Shown: positions 1 through 9,555, counted from the stretch's first letter. The stretch: 63,062 nucleotides of DNA from Ktedonobacterales bacterium (GCA_027451525.1 DAIDJF010000028.1:1-63062), one strand, 5' to 3'. The notes: generated from the letters alone by a model not told the origin. Program-made: numbers and translations.

Positions 1-1505
1 TATTGTGCCCTGCGCAGGGCAAATTCGACGAGTGTGCGCACGCCGACGCCCGTTCCACCCTTCTCTTGTGCTGGTTTGACGCTATCAACATAGCTCGTGC
101 CAGCGATATCTAGGTGTGCCCATTGAGCATTGGTGACAAAATGCTCCAAGATTTTTGCTGCGGTCACTGAGGATGCGCCACGCCCACCTGTTTGTTTGAC
201 ATCAGCAATCTCGCTCTTGATCATTTCGCTGTAGTCATCGTCGAGTGGCATGGGCCAGAACTTTTCACCTGCGCTGCGCCCTGCTGCGATAATGTCACTG
301 GTGAGTTGATCGTTATTGCTGAACAGGCCCGTCATTTTGTTGCCCAGCGCGACCACGATACCGCCCGTGAGCGTTGCCAGATCGATAATAGGCGAGTAGC
401 CTTCTTTGGAGGCATAAGAGAGTGCATCCGCCAGAATCAAGCGGCCCTCGGCGTCGGTATTGACGATTTCGATGGTTTTGCCATTCATGATGCGCAGAAT
501 ATCGCCAGGATGATATGCTGTGCCGCTTGGCATATTCTCACACGTTGGTACAATGCCCGTGACATTAATGGCGGGTTTTAGAGCGGCAACGGCCTGCATT
601 GCACCAAGCACAGCTGCTGCTCCCCCCATATCGCCTTTCATCTCGTCCATACGGTCGGCTGGTTTAAGCGAGATGCCGCCTGTATCGAATGTAATGCCCT
701 TCCCGACAAAGGCTAATCCTGCTTCTTTGCTGTGTGGTGCGCCACGATAGCGCAGGACAATGAAGTATGGTGGTTCCGCGCTACCTCTCGTGACGCCCAG
801 TAATCCGCCCATGCCCATTGCTTCAATTTGTGCGCGCTCAAATACTTCGCAATCGAGGCCAAACTGACGAGCCATGCTGCTGGCGCGATTAGCAAGCTCG
901 CCCGGTGTCAGCACATTGGGCGGCTCGTTGACCAGATCACGGGCGAAATTGGTCGCCTCCGCCAAAATGCGTCCACGCTGAATTGTTTGTTCGATAGGGC
1001 TATTCGTGTTCTCTGCCACGAGCTGAATGTGTGCAACGCCACTTTCTTTGCCGTTAGTCTCTTGTTGCTGATATTGGCGAAATGTGTAGAGACCTAGCAA
1101 CGCTCCCTCGGTTTGTGCTTGCACGCTTTGCTCAGCACTGATATCAGCACTGTTCCATTGCAGTGCCATCGCAATCTGCCTGGCTCCTGTGCGCTGCAGG
1201 TGACGCGCGGCAATAGCACTGGCATGGCGAATCGACTGGCTTGTCACCTTTTCACTGGCTCCCAAACCTGCGACGATCACACGGCGCGTGCGCAATTTAC
1301 CCAATGTGTGAATAGTTGCTATTTCGCCGGGTTTACCTTTGAATTCTCCCTCTGTATAGAGCGCGGTAAGGAGACCTTCCAATGCGCTATTAACCGCGCT
1401 TGCGGCTTGTGAGAGTTGAAGCCCCTGTTTTGTGTGGGCGGCCCCGATGATGAGTGCATCACACGCGATGTTTTGCACTGACTGTGTAGTTACCTGAATG
1501 TCCAT
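1..1505 (-). CDS. pepA: Leucyl aminopeptidase, M17 family (3' end at window edge)
   Basis: Cytosolic di-metal aminopeptidase that removes N-terminal residues from peptides. Translating the minus strand from the ATG at 1505 gives about 501 residues. The central region carries the M17 metal and catalytic signature: a FDTGGISLKP segment, then DEMKGDMGGAA, and the hallmark NTDAEGRL. The C-terminal half ends in RTLVEFALRRAQ, followed by the first two bases (TA) of the next codon at positions 2-1, so the stop codon very probably begins exactly at the window edge. The gene would then be essentially complete at the usual ~500-residue family length. The start is the first ATG in frame. The downstream neighbour lies outside the window. 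Family assignment is firm; peptide preference is not predictable. Confidence 0.95.
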   Translation of the reverse strand, partial: MDIQVTTQSVQNIACDALIIGAAHTKQGLQLSQAASAVNSALEGLLTALYTEGEFKGKPGEIATIHTLGKLRTRRVIVAGLGASEKVTSQSIRHASAIAARHLQRTGARQIAMALQWNSADISAEQSVQAQTEGALLGLYTFRQYQQQETNGKESGVAHIQLVAENTNSPIEQTIQRGRILAEATNFARDLVNEPPNVLTPGELANRASSMARQFGLDCEVFERAQIEAMGMGGLLGVTRGSAEPPYFIVLRYRGAPHSKEAGLAFVGKGITFDTGGISLKPADRMDEMKGDMGGAAAVLGAMQAVAALKPAINVTGIVPTCENMPSGTAYHPGDILRIMNGKTIEIVNTDAEGRLILADALSYASKEGYSPIIDLATLTGGIVVALGNKMTGLFSNNDQLTSDIIAAGRSAGEKFWPMPLDDDYSEMIKSEIADVKQTGGRGASSVTAAKILEHFVTNAQWAHLDIAGTSYVDSVKPAQEKGGTGVGVRTLVEFALRRAQ

Positions 1506-1627
1506 ATATCGAATCTTTCTAGTTGCCAATAGCGACGGACCCATCAGGGCATATTCATTACCTGATTGGTTGTCTGTGGCGGGTGATAGTCTCACTATAC
1601 AACATTTAGAAAGCAATGGTGGTAGTG

Positions 1628-2017
1628 CTAGCGTGTGAGCAAACGATCGACCAGTTCCAGCAATTGACGCGGTTTGAACGGTTTCGTAAGATAGTCGGTG
1701 CAGCCAATTTGTTTCGCGGCCTCGCCTTCGTCGTTGAGCGCGAAGGCAGTGACTGCTACGATGGGAACCTGTTCCATTCCTGGACGCGCGCGAATAAGTT
1801 GTGTTGTGCGATACCCATCCAAGACAGGCATCGAGAGATCGGTGAGGATCAGATCTACTCGTTCGCGATCAAGTAGGTCAAGGGCCTCGCGTCCATTTGA
1901 TGCTGATAGACAGCGATAGCCACGTGTGGACAGAACGCGCTCGATTAAGAGACGATTAGATAGCTCGTTTTCCACTATAAGAATGGTTGCGCGTGTTGTT
2001 TGTGATGATATATTCAT
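1628..2017 (-). CDS. Single-domain response regulator (CheY-like receiver)
   Basis: A 129-residue stand-alone receiver domain with no output domain. The phospho-acceptor is Asp60 in LILTDLSMPVLDG, the conserved Thr is T90 in VAVTAFA, and the Lys is K112 in LTKPF. The acidic pair that binds Mg2+ after beta-1 reads E16-N17-E18 instead of the usual Asp/Glu-Asp, so metal binding may be altered. It starts 45 bp after the hybrid-type sensor kinase gene and in the same direction, so it is the likely phosphotransfer partner of that kinase. With no DNA-binding or enzymatic output it should act through protein contacts or in a phosphorelay. Confidence 0.92.
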   Translation of the reverse strand: MNISSQTTRATILIVENELSNRLLIERVLSTRGYRCLSASNGREALDLLDRERVDLILTDLSMPVLDGYRTTQLIRARPGMEQVPIVAVTAFALNDEGEAAKQIGCTDYLTKPFKPRQLLELVDRLLTR

Positions 2018-2062
2018 GTGTGTTCTCTCATGCTATAGGTAAGCTGCAATGATGCATTGCGG

Positions 2063-4663
2063 CTAGGATTGTTGTGCATGTTGGAGACGCGCTCCAATAT
2101 GTTCCGTGACGGGTAGGGTAAATGAAAACGTGGAACCTTGTCCGACGGTACTCTCGACAGCAACCTCTCCACCTTGTAGTTCAATCAGTTTTTTGGCAAT
2201 AGTCAGACCAAGACCTGTACCGCCAAAACGGCGTGTCGTGCTGCCATCAGCTTGCCGAAACGCTTCAAAAATGTAGCCAAGTGCAGCAGGCGATATTCCT
2301 ATACCTGTATCACGGACGGCAATCCGCACGGTATCGTCACGCCGTATTAAGGTAGAACTAATGGTCACGCCCCCTTTTTCAGTAAACTTGATCGCGTTAG
2401 AGATCAGATTCACCAAAATCTGACGTAAACGGTGGCTGTCGGCCAGTACTGGTGGCAAATGTTCTTCCATCTCAAGCGTAAGCATCAAGTGTTTGTTATC
2501 GGCTAACGGTTTGAGTTGGGCAACGATTTCCTTGAGTTTTAATGGTAGCTCGATTGGCTCAGGTTTCACCTCAATGCGATCCGCCTCGATTTTAGAAAGG
2601 TCGAGCATATCATTCACGAGATGTGCCAGATCTTCGGCACTGTTGACCATGAACTGGATATGTTCTTCCTGTTCCTGCGTGAGTTCTCCGTCAAGGAAGC
2701 CCTCTAATATTAACGAACCATAGCTGATAATGCTGTGCAAGGGCGTGCGCAATTCATGGGTAACGTTCGCCAGAAACTGTGATTTTAACTGGTTTGCGCG
2801 CTCCAATGCGGAATTTTTCTCTTTGACCTCGGCAAAGAGTAAGGCGTTTTGAATTGCCATCGAGGATTGAATGGCGGCTGTGCTGAGCAGGAAGGTGTCT
2901 CGACTACTGACTGCTTCAGGATGATCGCCATAGAGAATAAAGGCTCCAATGGCGCGATCCTGGAGGAGCAAGGGCACAGCAATGACTGAGCGATAGCCCG
3001 CTTCGAAGGCGATGCGGGCCCACGTTTCGCCGCGTTCGTGGAAGATCACATCAATATCTTCGCCATAGGCAATTTTTTTGCGTTGAATGACCATGCGGGC
3101 CAGAATCATATCCAGGTCACGCAAGGCGGGGCGCGGAATACGTGTACGTTGCATCTCTGGCCCTGGAGAAGGTGCTGGTTTAGCGGTCTGCACGCTCTGG
3201 CGTTTTCCGCTCGACGAGAAAAGATTTTGTGATGGGAGTGCCACCATTTTTGTTGTGGCTGCCAGCGTGATATCCCCGCTGGGGTCCGCGTGAACAGTGA
3301 CTGCTCCATGTGGACCAGAACTGGTGAAAGAGCCAGGAGTCGCGGGCATATTGACCATCTCGTCGGGCGTGTTACTCCATTGCGCAACCGCCCAGGGGGC
3401 AGGCATCTCGCGTCCATAGAGCAGAAGTGAGACGTGTTTGGCTTGCATGATGCGACCAAGACGCGAAACAATCTCGCCTAGGAGATGTTCCAGGTTGAGT
3501 GTCGAAATCAGGGCATCGCTTAAGATCAAAATATTGCCCATCTGTTCTATCATTGACTGGTTTTCTTGCTCTAATGACTCGGAGAGCAAATTAAAAGAGC
3601 GCGAGAGCATACTCAGTTCGTCACGTGTAGCTGGTACGGTCTGAATAGTCGGTGTCTCTTCACTGTGTGAGATCAGTGTGCGCATCTGAGCCTCGACACG
3701 GCGCAAAGGCTGAATGAAGAGCTTTTGCGTCAGTAACGTATAGAGAACAATACAAAAGCCACAGATAAAAATACCAATGCCTGCCAGGAGCAAGAAAAGT
3801 TGATGGCTAGAGGAGATTGGGTATGTGATGGGTTCTATTTCAACCAATGTTAAAGACGGCGATTGTGTAAATTGATTGGTTGCCGGTGCATTGGTGGCAA
3901 GTGTGAGATAGGTTTGTGTTGCATGGAGTGTGTGCGGGCCATCTGTTGCGCAAAATGTATGCTGAGTAGAAAGTGTACTGCTATTAAAGAAATCGGGCAA
4001 TGCGGTGCTTGCCAGAATGCGCCCGTTGATGCACAGTAAAAGATTTTGGTCGATGTTGTTGCTTAAATTTTGTACAAAACTTACATCAATGGGTTCTGCC
4101 ACCAGTAATGCACCATTCACGGTCGTGTTTGTGGTGATCGGGACTGCAATGACGATCTCCCAATGAGCAATATTTGAGGGGACAAGATTGCCAACGTTTT
4201 CTGGTTGCAGCAAGAGGGCAGAGAAACCTTGAAGAGCTTGCCCTACCAGTTGTTGATCTATGGCACTCAGTGTTTCACCTGGCGTGGTAACACTATCAAT
4301 CTGCGCGAGTATTTGCTGGTTGCTAGAAATAACGGTCAGTGCGGAAAAGTGGCGATGCTGTAGTAGTACATCTGCCAGTATTCCAACGGTGCTATCTGAC
4401 TGCTTTATATTTTGTGTTGCAATAGTAGTAATACGAGCATCAGAAGCGAGCGTTGTGGCCTCTTGTATCAGCAGCGTACTTGTCTGCTGATAATTTCGTT
4501 TTAATAGTAAAAGATGCTGGCTGGCGTTGCTCTGCGTAATGCGTACCGAATAGAACGTGAGAAGGAGCCAGGATGCCAGTGTTAAAAGAAGTATGCAGAG
4601 CAAGAACGTCAGGGACGTGAGTGCTATGAGTTTTCCACCAAATGATCGTAATGTAAATCGCAT
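2063..4663 (-). CDS. Membrane sensor histidine kinase (extracytoplasmic sensor, HAMP, GAF, HisKA, HATPase)
   Basis: Two-component sensor of 866 residues from the chosen start. A first membrane helix (about residues 12-38) is followed by a long extracytoplasmic region, a second helix ending near TLLTQKLF, a HAMP linker, a GAF domain, and a HisKA domain with the H-box THELRTPLHS (phospho-acceptor His636). The C-terminal ATPase domain shows the N-box NLISNAIKF, G1 box DTGIGIS and G2 box GGTGLGLT. The GAF domain contains a Pro/Ser-rich insertion between its halves. I chose the ATG at 4663 because it begins the basic residues just before the first helix and is preceded by GAAGGG; the frame is open 117 bp further upstream (to 4780) but that region holds a hairpin. 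It is co-directional with the receiver gene 45 bp downstream. Signal unknown. Confidence 0.93.
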   Translation of the reverse strand: MRFTLRSFGGKLIALTSLTFLLCILLLTLASWLLLTFYSVRITQSNASQHLLLLKRNYQQTSTLLIQEATTLASDARITTIATQNIKQSDSTVGILADVLLQHRHFSALTVISSNQQILAQIDSVTTPGETLSAIDQQLVGQALQGFSALLLQPENVGNLVPSNIAHWEIVIAVPITTNTTVNGALLVAEPIDVSFVQNLSNNIDQNLLLCINGRILASTALPDFFNSSTLSTQHTFCATDGPHTLHATQTYLTLATNAPATNQFTQSPSLTLVEIEPITYPISSSHQLFLLLAGIGIFICGFCIVLYTLLTQKLFIQPLRRVEAQMRTLISHSEETPTIQTVPATRDELSMLSRSFNLLSESLEQENQSMIEQMGNILILSDALISTLNLEHLLGEIVSRLGRIMQAKHVSLLLYGREMPAPWAVAQWSNTPDEMVNMPATPGSFTSSGPHGAVTVHADPSGDITLAATTKMVALPSQNLFSSSGKRQSVQTAKPAPSPGPEMQRTRIPRPALRDLDMILARMVIQRKKIAYGEDIDVIFHERGETWARIAFEAGYRSVIAVPLLLQDRAIGAFILYGDHPEAVSSRDTFLLSTAAIQSSMAIQNALLFAEVKEKNSALERANQLKSQFLANVTHELRTPLHSIISYGSLILEGFLDGELTQEQEEHIQFMVNSAEDLAHLVNDMLDLSKIEADRIEVKPEPIELPLKLKEIVAQLKPLADNKHLMLTLEMEEHLPPVLADSHRLRQILVNLISNAIKFTEKGGVTISSTLIRRDDTVRIAVRDTGIGISPAALGYIFEAFRQADGSTTRRFGGTGLGLTIAKKLIELQGGEVAVESTVGQGSTFSFTLPVTEHIGARLQHAQQS

Positions 4664-4691
4664 GCCAACCCTTCTCAGTGATAAAAGCAAA

Positions 4692-4720
4692 GGGAGAACG
4701 GGGTGCCAGCTCGTTCTCCC
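4692..4720 (-). terminator. Hairpin with T-rich tail just upstream of the kinase start
   Basis: The nine-base arms GGGAGAACG (4692-4700) and CGTTCTCCC (4712-4720) form a perfect stem. Read on the minus strand it is followed by a T-rich stretch TTTGCTTTTA. It lies between the end of the anti-sigma gene and the kinase start, so it may terminate the sigma/anti-sigma operon or act as an attenuator in the kinase leader. The remaining intergenic sequence (4721-4972) is AT-rich and holds nothing else I recognise apart from a CCCCATGGGG palindrome. Confidence 0.6.
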
Positions 4721-4972
4721 CTTACCACGCGCGTACAAAAAGTAGCGCGAAACTCTCAGTGGAGCGCGTGCGAACCCCATGGGGAAAAGGTTGCACGGAT
4801 AATCAGATATATGCTGTAAGCTGCTCGTCGAGGTGGATATGCTTACTCACATACATCCCGCAGTCCATCTCAGGTCTATGTATTATAACGTATAAGTAAG
4901 CAAAATGTTATCATTTTCAATAACAAATTTTCGCCCATACAGAAAATTCGTGAGCAGTTTGTGATATGCATG

Positions 4973-6811
4973 CTATGGAATTTGTGTCCACTGGACGGGA
5001 CCTTGCAAACTCATGGCAATCAAGCGCGTCAGAGCGCGTTGCTGTGTATCAATCTGGTAGCATCCTTGCCGATTGCCTGCAATAAGTAATTGCGATGGCG
5101 TGACAAGCGACCAGAACAGCTGCACATTTTCTTCAGGTAACGCTGTCAGCTGTTGTGTTTTTAAGGTTTGCAGGTTGACGATGAAAACTGTCTTTGTTGT
5201 CGCGTAAGCGAGGTGCTGGCTATCTGATGACCATGCTGGAGGCTGATCCGCCTGTACTGCTGGTGCAACCACCACGTCTTGCACAGTTTTTAGATTGATG
5301 ACATGTAATGTGCCTGTATCCCCGTAAAGCGAGTCCAGGTAATCGAGGTAGCTACCATCTGGTGACCATTGTACAAAACCGATGGTTGGACTGGTAGCGA
5401 GTACATGGATAGTGCCATTTAACTCCACTTCTTGTAGCGTGGCGTCGGGTGCTTGATTAGTAACAAGCAGCCAGCTACTGTGTCCGTTCTCTCCGGTTGC
5501 ACGATATAGTGCTTGCGCAAAGTCGCCCTGTGCCAATAGCTGTGGCTGGCTTGCTGTCGTGGTACTTACATAGAGCGCATGGATATGTGAAGGAGAGCCA
5601 AGACTCCAGGTAATCTCTGGTGTATTTGCAAGAGATGACCATGCCAGTGTAAAGACCATATCTGTAGAACTGGATGCTGCGTAAGAAGCAATTGCCACTT
5701 GTGAATGGTTGTGTATATTGTAGTCAATGATCTGTGTGGTAGTTGCTTCGCTGAGTACAAAGGCAATACGCGAACCATCAGGTGACCATGTAGGAAGAGA
5801 GACCGCACCGGGTGCTGGTAGTGGCACCGCCTGTAACGTGTTGTTGTTGATTGTATAGATAAAGAGTTCAGGCGAACTGGTATTGTGCGGGTCTGCTATA
5901 AAAGCGAGCTGTGAGCCATCAGGTGACCATGCCAAACTTGTCAAGATCGTCTGACCGGTGCTTGTGTCCCAAACTGCGGCGGGTGCAACGTCGGCCTGTA
6001 GCAAGGGTTGCGGAACTGTAAAATCATTTTGACCATCGCTACGAATGATGTGGAGGAGACCTTGCTGTAAGTCAATGTAAGCAATCAGGTCACCTGCGCT
6101 GTGACCGGGTAAAGCTGGACGAACTACCCAATTAGCCGAGACGGTGATCGTGCCAGGCGTTAAGCGGTCGAGGATCGGGTTGGTCGTAGTTGAGGCACTC
6201 CAGAGCGTGCCATCGTGCAGGAAAACAAAATAGGTTCCGGCGGGTAGCGGCCCGGATTGAGAAAGTGCGGCGGGCGGCGTGATGCTAGACGTATTTGATG
6301 CCGTTTGTCCCTGGCGCAAGAAGTGCCAGCTAATGAACGTACCGATGCCGAATGTCAGCAGCAACACGGCTGCGATAAGGATGTAGATCATACGCTGAGT
6401 ATGCCTGGTGGCACGGCGTACAGTAGGAACAGGGCGTGTCGCTGGATATTCTGGCGCGGCAGAGGAGGCACGCCCCCCGGAAAGAACAACCAAATGAGGG
6501 CGGGCATCTCGCTCGCTACGTACGCTGCGCTGGGGCTGCGTTGGCCTGTTGGTTTTATCTTGCATCTCAGGCGCGAGTGTGGCTAACAGGTCTTGATATG
6601 CTTGTGATGAGAAAATCCGACGCTCTAATGCTGGCTCTGGGCTAACACGTGGCAAGCGTGCGAGCAGTGTATCAAATTGGCGATACTCTTCGAGGATGTT
6701 AGAGCATTGTGTACATGATTGCAAATGGGTAGCAACAGCATGAAGTTCTTCCGATGCGAGCGTTGCGTCAAGGTAGGCACTAAGTAACTCCTCGACCTGC
6801 TCACAGTTCAT
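4973..6811 (-). CDS. Anti-sigma factor: zinc finger, one membrane helix, extracytoplasmic beta-propeller
   Basis: A 612-residue predicted ECF anti-sigma. The N-terminus is a zf-HC2-type zinc-binding anti-sigma domain with C3, H29, C33 and C36 in the HxxxCxxC arrangement. A single membrane helix lies at about residues 140-163. The rest is a TolB/PD40-like propeller with repeated WSPDGS-type motifs (for example SWSPDGSRIAF and QWSPDGSYL). The start codon overlaps the stop of the sigma gene by 4 bp (ATGA), implying translational coupling. The likely role is to hold the sigma factor at the membrane and release it on an external cue sensed by the propeller. The propeller could bind a ligand, cell-wall fragment or protein; sequence alone does not say which. 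Confidence 0.88.
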   Translation of the reverse strand: MNCEQVEELLSAYLDATLASEELHAVATHLQSCTQCSNILEEYRQFDTLLARLPRVSPEPALERRIFSSQAYQDLLATLAPEMQDKTNRPTQPQRSVRSERDARPHLVVLSGGRASSAAPEYPATRPVPTVRRATRHTQRMIYILIAAVLLLTFGIGTFISWHFLRQGQTASNTSSITPPAALSQSGPLPAGTYFVFLHDGTLWSASTTTNPILDRLTPGTITVSANWVVRPALPGHSAGDLIAYIDLQQGLLHIIRSDGQNDFTVPQPLLQADVAPAAVWDTSTGQTILTSLAWSPDGSQLAFIADPHNTSSPELFIYTINNNTLQAVPLPAPGAVSLPTWSPDGSRIAFVLSEATTTQIIDYNIHNHSQVAIASYAASSSTDMVFTLAWSSLANTPEITWSLGSPSHIHALYVSTTTASQPQLLAQGDFAQALYRATGENGHSSWLLVTNQAPDATLQEVELNGTIHVLATSPTIGFVQWSPDGSYLDYLDSLYGDTGTLHVINLKTVQDVVVAPAVQADQPPAWSSDSQHLAYATTKTVFIVNLQTLKTQQLTALPEENVQLFWSLVTPSQLLIAGNRQGCYQIDTQQRALTRLIAMSLQGPVQWTQIP

Positions 6812-7344
6812 TTGTTGCCTCCTCCCTGTTCCAGGGCACGATAATGTTCACGAAACGACTGTCTTGCGCGTGAGAGATACATTTTGACACCGCTTTCGGC
6901 GATATCTAATGCCTGTGCGATCTCACTATAAGAGAAACCTTCTTGTGTATAGAGCAATAATGCTGCTCTATACTGCTGGGGCATACGATGAAGAGCTGCG
7001 CGCACAAGCTCCGTGGTTCCATAGATTTCTTGTGGGTCTGCTCCTTCAACATCGGCTGGCTCATGATCGAGGTCTTGCCAGGGTAACCATGCGATCAATT
7101 TGCGACGACGTAACGCATCATATGCCGTATTTGTGGCAATACGATAGAGCCATGCTGATAGTTTTAAATTGGCATCCATTTTTGGTAGGGCACGGAAAGC
7201 CTTAAGAAAAGTATCCTGTGTTAAATCGTCGGCCTGCTCGCGATCCCCTACTAAATGATACACATAGTTATAGATAGGTGTTTTATACTCGTCGTAAATC
7301 TGGTCAAAGGACCAGGCATTTTCTTTTGTTTCCACCCGGGCCAT
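6808..7344 (-). CDS. ECF-type RNA polymerase sigma factor
   Basis: A 178-residue alternative sigma factor. Region 2 spans about residues 12-85, including the DREQADDLTQDTFLKAF core-binding helix, and region 4 spans about 115-170, with a helix-turn-helix around YSEIAQALDIAESGVKMYLSRAR. There is no sigma-3 domain, as expected for the ECF group. The gene is first in a two-gene operon with its anti-sigma factor and is divergent from mtnA across a 389-bp intergenic region that contains a large imperfect palindrome. Autoregulation is usual for such pairs, but I could not pin down a target promoter. Confidence 0.93.
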   Translation of the reverse strand: MARVETKENAWSFDQIYDEYKTPIYNYVYHLVGDREQADDLTQDTFLKAFRALPKMDANLKLSAWLYRIATNTAYDALRRRKLIAWLPWQDLDHEPADVEGADPQEIYGTTELVRAALHRMPQQYRAALLLYTQEGFSYSEIAQALDIAESGVKMYLSRARQSFREHYRALEQGGGNK

Positions 7345-7380
7345 GCGCTACAATCCCTTCGATGGCTACAATTATTATCC

Positions 7381-7519
7381 TGTCCGTTCCATCAAGATAT
7401 AACTGTATGCCAATCTCCGAGGTACACGTACGGGCGCAATGTATTTTTGATGTACATTGCATGTGCCCGATGGTACGGGTTTCGGAAAGGCATTACCCTT
7501 CTGTGTAGTGGAACGGACA
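7381..7519. repeat. 139-bp imperfect palindrome (MITE-like or structured regulatory element)
   Basis: The outer arms TGTCCGTTCCA (7381-7391) and TGGAACGGACA (7509-7519) are perfect 11-base inverted repeats. Inside them are paired blocks in nested order: TGCC/GGCA, CCGA/TCGG, GTAC/GTAC, CGGGC/GCCCG, and a perfect 8-base core stem GCAATGTA (7437-7444) / TACATTGC (7454-7461) with a 9-nt loop. The element fills the space between the divergent sigma and mtnA genes (7345-7733). The remainder of that region has no gene. It may be a small non-autonomous mobile element, a cruciform-forming operator or a structured RNA; no second copy was noticed in the window. Confidence 0.6.
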
Positions 7520-7733
7520 ACTCTCATAATCAGTAACATGCTAGTCATGCATACTTGCATGTGTGTCATGTATCGACTATCATGGTAGCATACTTTGGTG
7601 AAGGTCTCGCAATAATCATATGCTGAGCTAGTACTATTGGATGATGGAAGCGGGGCATAAAATGGTGCATCGTTACATAAAGGGGTATACTGCTCAGAAA
7701 ATCGCTTGTGCGAGGCAGTGGGAGGCATAATCT

Positions 7734-8861
7734 ATGGCTGATGAAGACCTGCAACGTCGCGTGCGCACTGTCTGGTGGGAAACGGATGAACAGGGAGCGG
7801 CGGTATGGCTGGTAGATCAATCGTTGCTGCCACAGCAGGTAGCGTATCTCTGCTTGCGACACGAACAAGACGTTGCCGATGCCATTATTACGTTGAAGGT
7901 CCGTGGTGCGCCCGCGATAGGCGTAACTGCTGCCTTTGGCGTAGCTTTAGGGCTTTATCGGTTGCTGCAAATACACGATCAACACGCGAAACCATTAACG
8001 AGCGTGGAAGCTCTGGCTCATGTAGCACACGTGTGTGCCTTGTTAGGACGCACCCGTCCAACTGCAGTCAACTTGTTTTGGGCGATTGAACGTATGAAAG
8101 CGTGTGCTGAACAAAGTTTCTCTGCACAGCTTTCAGTGCTTGAGATGCGGGAACGGCTCACGCGGGAAGCGCAAGCAATTGCCGATGAAGATGTAGATGC
8201 GTGTATGCGTATGGGGCATTATGGTGCTGAGCTGATTGCTGATGGCGATACATTACTCACGCATTGTAATGCGGGAGCTTTGGCGACTGCTGGCATGGGC
8301 ACGGCCCTCGCGCCAATCTATACGGCGCATAAGGGCGGAAAGCATGTGCATGTCTTCGTTGATGAGACGCGCCCTGTGCTACAAGGAGCGCGTTTAACCG
8401 CCTGGGAATTGCAGCAGGAGGGTGTACCGCTCACATTGATAACGGACAACATGGCGGGGCATTTCATGCGGCATGGCAATATTCGTGCTGTTTTTGTGGG
8501 GGCAGACCGTATCGCGGCGAATGGGGATGTGGCTAATAAAATTGGAACCTATAGCGTCGCGGTGCTGGCTCATGCCCATCAGATACCTTTCTATGTGGTT
8601 GCGCCTTGTTCTACTATTGATCTCAAACTTGCGTCTGGCGAACTGATTCCAATTGAGCAACGTTTGTCCGACGAGGTGACAGCTATACGTGGAACCCAGA
8701 TTGCTCCTACGGGCGTGCAGGTTGCCAATCCCGCGTTTGATGTAACACCACATCACTATGTGACTGCGATTATCACCGAATGTGGTATTGCGCGGCCCAG
8801 TTATCAAGAAACGTTACGTCAGCTTTGTCTGGCGAGAATTCCTGGGAAGGTTGATGCCTGA
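7734..8861 (+). CDS. mtnA: S-methyl-5-thioribose-1-phosphate isomerase
   Basis: Methionine-salvage enzyme converting 5-methylthioribose-1-phosphate to the ribulose form, 375 residues. It belongs to the eIF2B-like isomerase family: the substrate loop RGAPAIG lies near the N-terminus, the catalytic Cys is in LTHCNAGALAT, and the catalytic Asp is in VGADRIAANGDVANKIGT. These signatures separate it from translation-factor and ribose-1,5-bisphosphate isomerase relatives reasonably well. It is the first gene of a plus-strand cluster and overlaps the next gene by one base (TGATG). The neighbouring ahcY and metK fit a role in recycling methylthioadenosine and S-adenosylhomocysteine. Confidence 0.94.
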   Translation: MADEDLQRRVRTVWWETDEQGAAVWLVDQSLLPQQVAYLCLRHEQDVADAIITLKVRGAPAIGVTAAFGVALGLYRLLQIHDQHAKPLTSVEALAHVAHVCALLGRTRPTAVNLFWAIERMKACAEQSFSAQLSVLEMRERLTREAQAIADEDVDACMRMGHYGAELIADGDTLLTHCNAGALATAGMGTALAPIYTAHKGGKHVHVFVDETRPVLQGARLTAWELQQEGVPLTLITDNMAGHFMRHGNIRAVFVGADRIAANGDVANKIGTYSVAVLAHAHQIPFYVVAPCSTIDLKLASGELIPIEQRLSDEVTAIRGTQIAPTGVQVANPAFDVTPHHYVTAIITECGIARPSYQETLRQLCLARIPGKVDA

Positions 8862-9499
8862 TGGAAACTGAGCTTCTGCAAGCTGTTGTACAATATGCGG
8901 AAGAGGTATTAGGACCGGAGGGATATCGTTATACCTGTGCTGTTGTTGCAAACTGCAAGATGCTGATGGTGGAAATGGAATTGCAAGAAAGCGAGTGGGA
9001 GTCTGACGGGCTTCATCACGACGCCCTTACCATTGCGGCCTATTTGCATGACATCTCAGCCGTTACCTATGGTTTTCAAGATCATCAAGTGAAATCTGCG
9101 GAAATGGCAGTTGCCTTCCTGCGCAAGCATGAAGCTAGCGAGGAATGCATTCGCCATGTCGAGCAGGCCATTTTAACGCATACGATTGTTGTTTCACCTG
9201 ATCTGAGTACCCCTCTCCCGCTTGAAGGGCGTATTCTCTACGATGCGGACAAATTGGGGCGTCTCAGTGGCCTTGCCGTAGTCACCTCGCTGATTGAATT
9301 TGGAGCACGCTACCCTAATCGCGCCATTACAGGTGATGTGTTGGCGGCAATCCTCCGTCACATTGAAGAGCGTTTTGTAGAACTCTACCAATCGCTCAAT
9401 ACGGAGCCTGCTCGCGCAATGGCGCGCGAAAAATTTGGACGTACACTGGCATTCCTGGATGGGGTAATTGAACATCTTAGTGATGCAACTCCCGTGTAG
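8861..9499 (+). CDS. HD-domain metal-dependent phosphohydrolase, function unknown
   Basis: A 212-residue HD-superfamily protein. Candidate metal ligands are H52/H53, the H63-D64 doublet in AAYLHDIS, H75, and the Asp in the YDADKLG motif near residue 128. The start codon overlaps the mtnA stop (TGATG), so translation is coupled and a role in the same pathway is likely. HD proteins of this size hydrolyse phosphate esters or nucleotides. A nucleotide or phosphosugar from methylthioadenosine or adenosine metabolism would be a reasonable substrate, but that is inference from position only. Confidence 0.85.
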   Translation: METELLQAVVQYAEEVLGPEGYRYTCAVVANCKMLMVEMELQESEWESDGLHHDALTIAAYLHDISAVTYGFQDHQVKSAEMAVAFLRKHEASEECIRHVEQAILTHTIVVSPDLSTPLPLEGRILYDADKLGRLSGLAVVTSLIEFGARYPNRAITGDVLAAILRHIEERFVELYQSLNTEPARAMAREKFGRTLAFLDGVIEHLSDATPV

Positions 9500-9555
9500 T
9501 CAGTGCTACGCGGTGTGATTTTTCATACACATTTTATGCATTGGAGATAGCAGAC

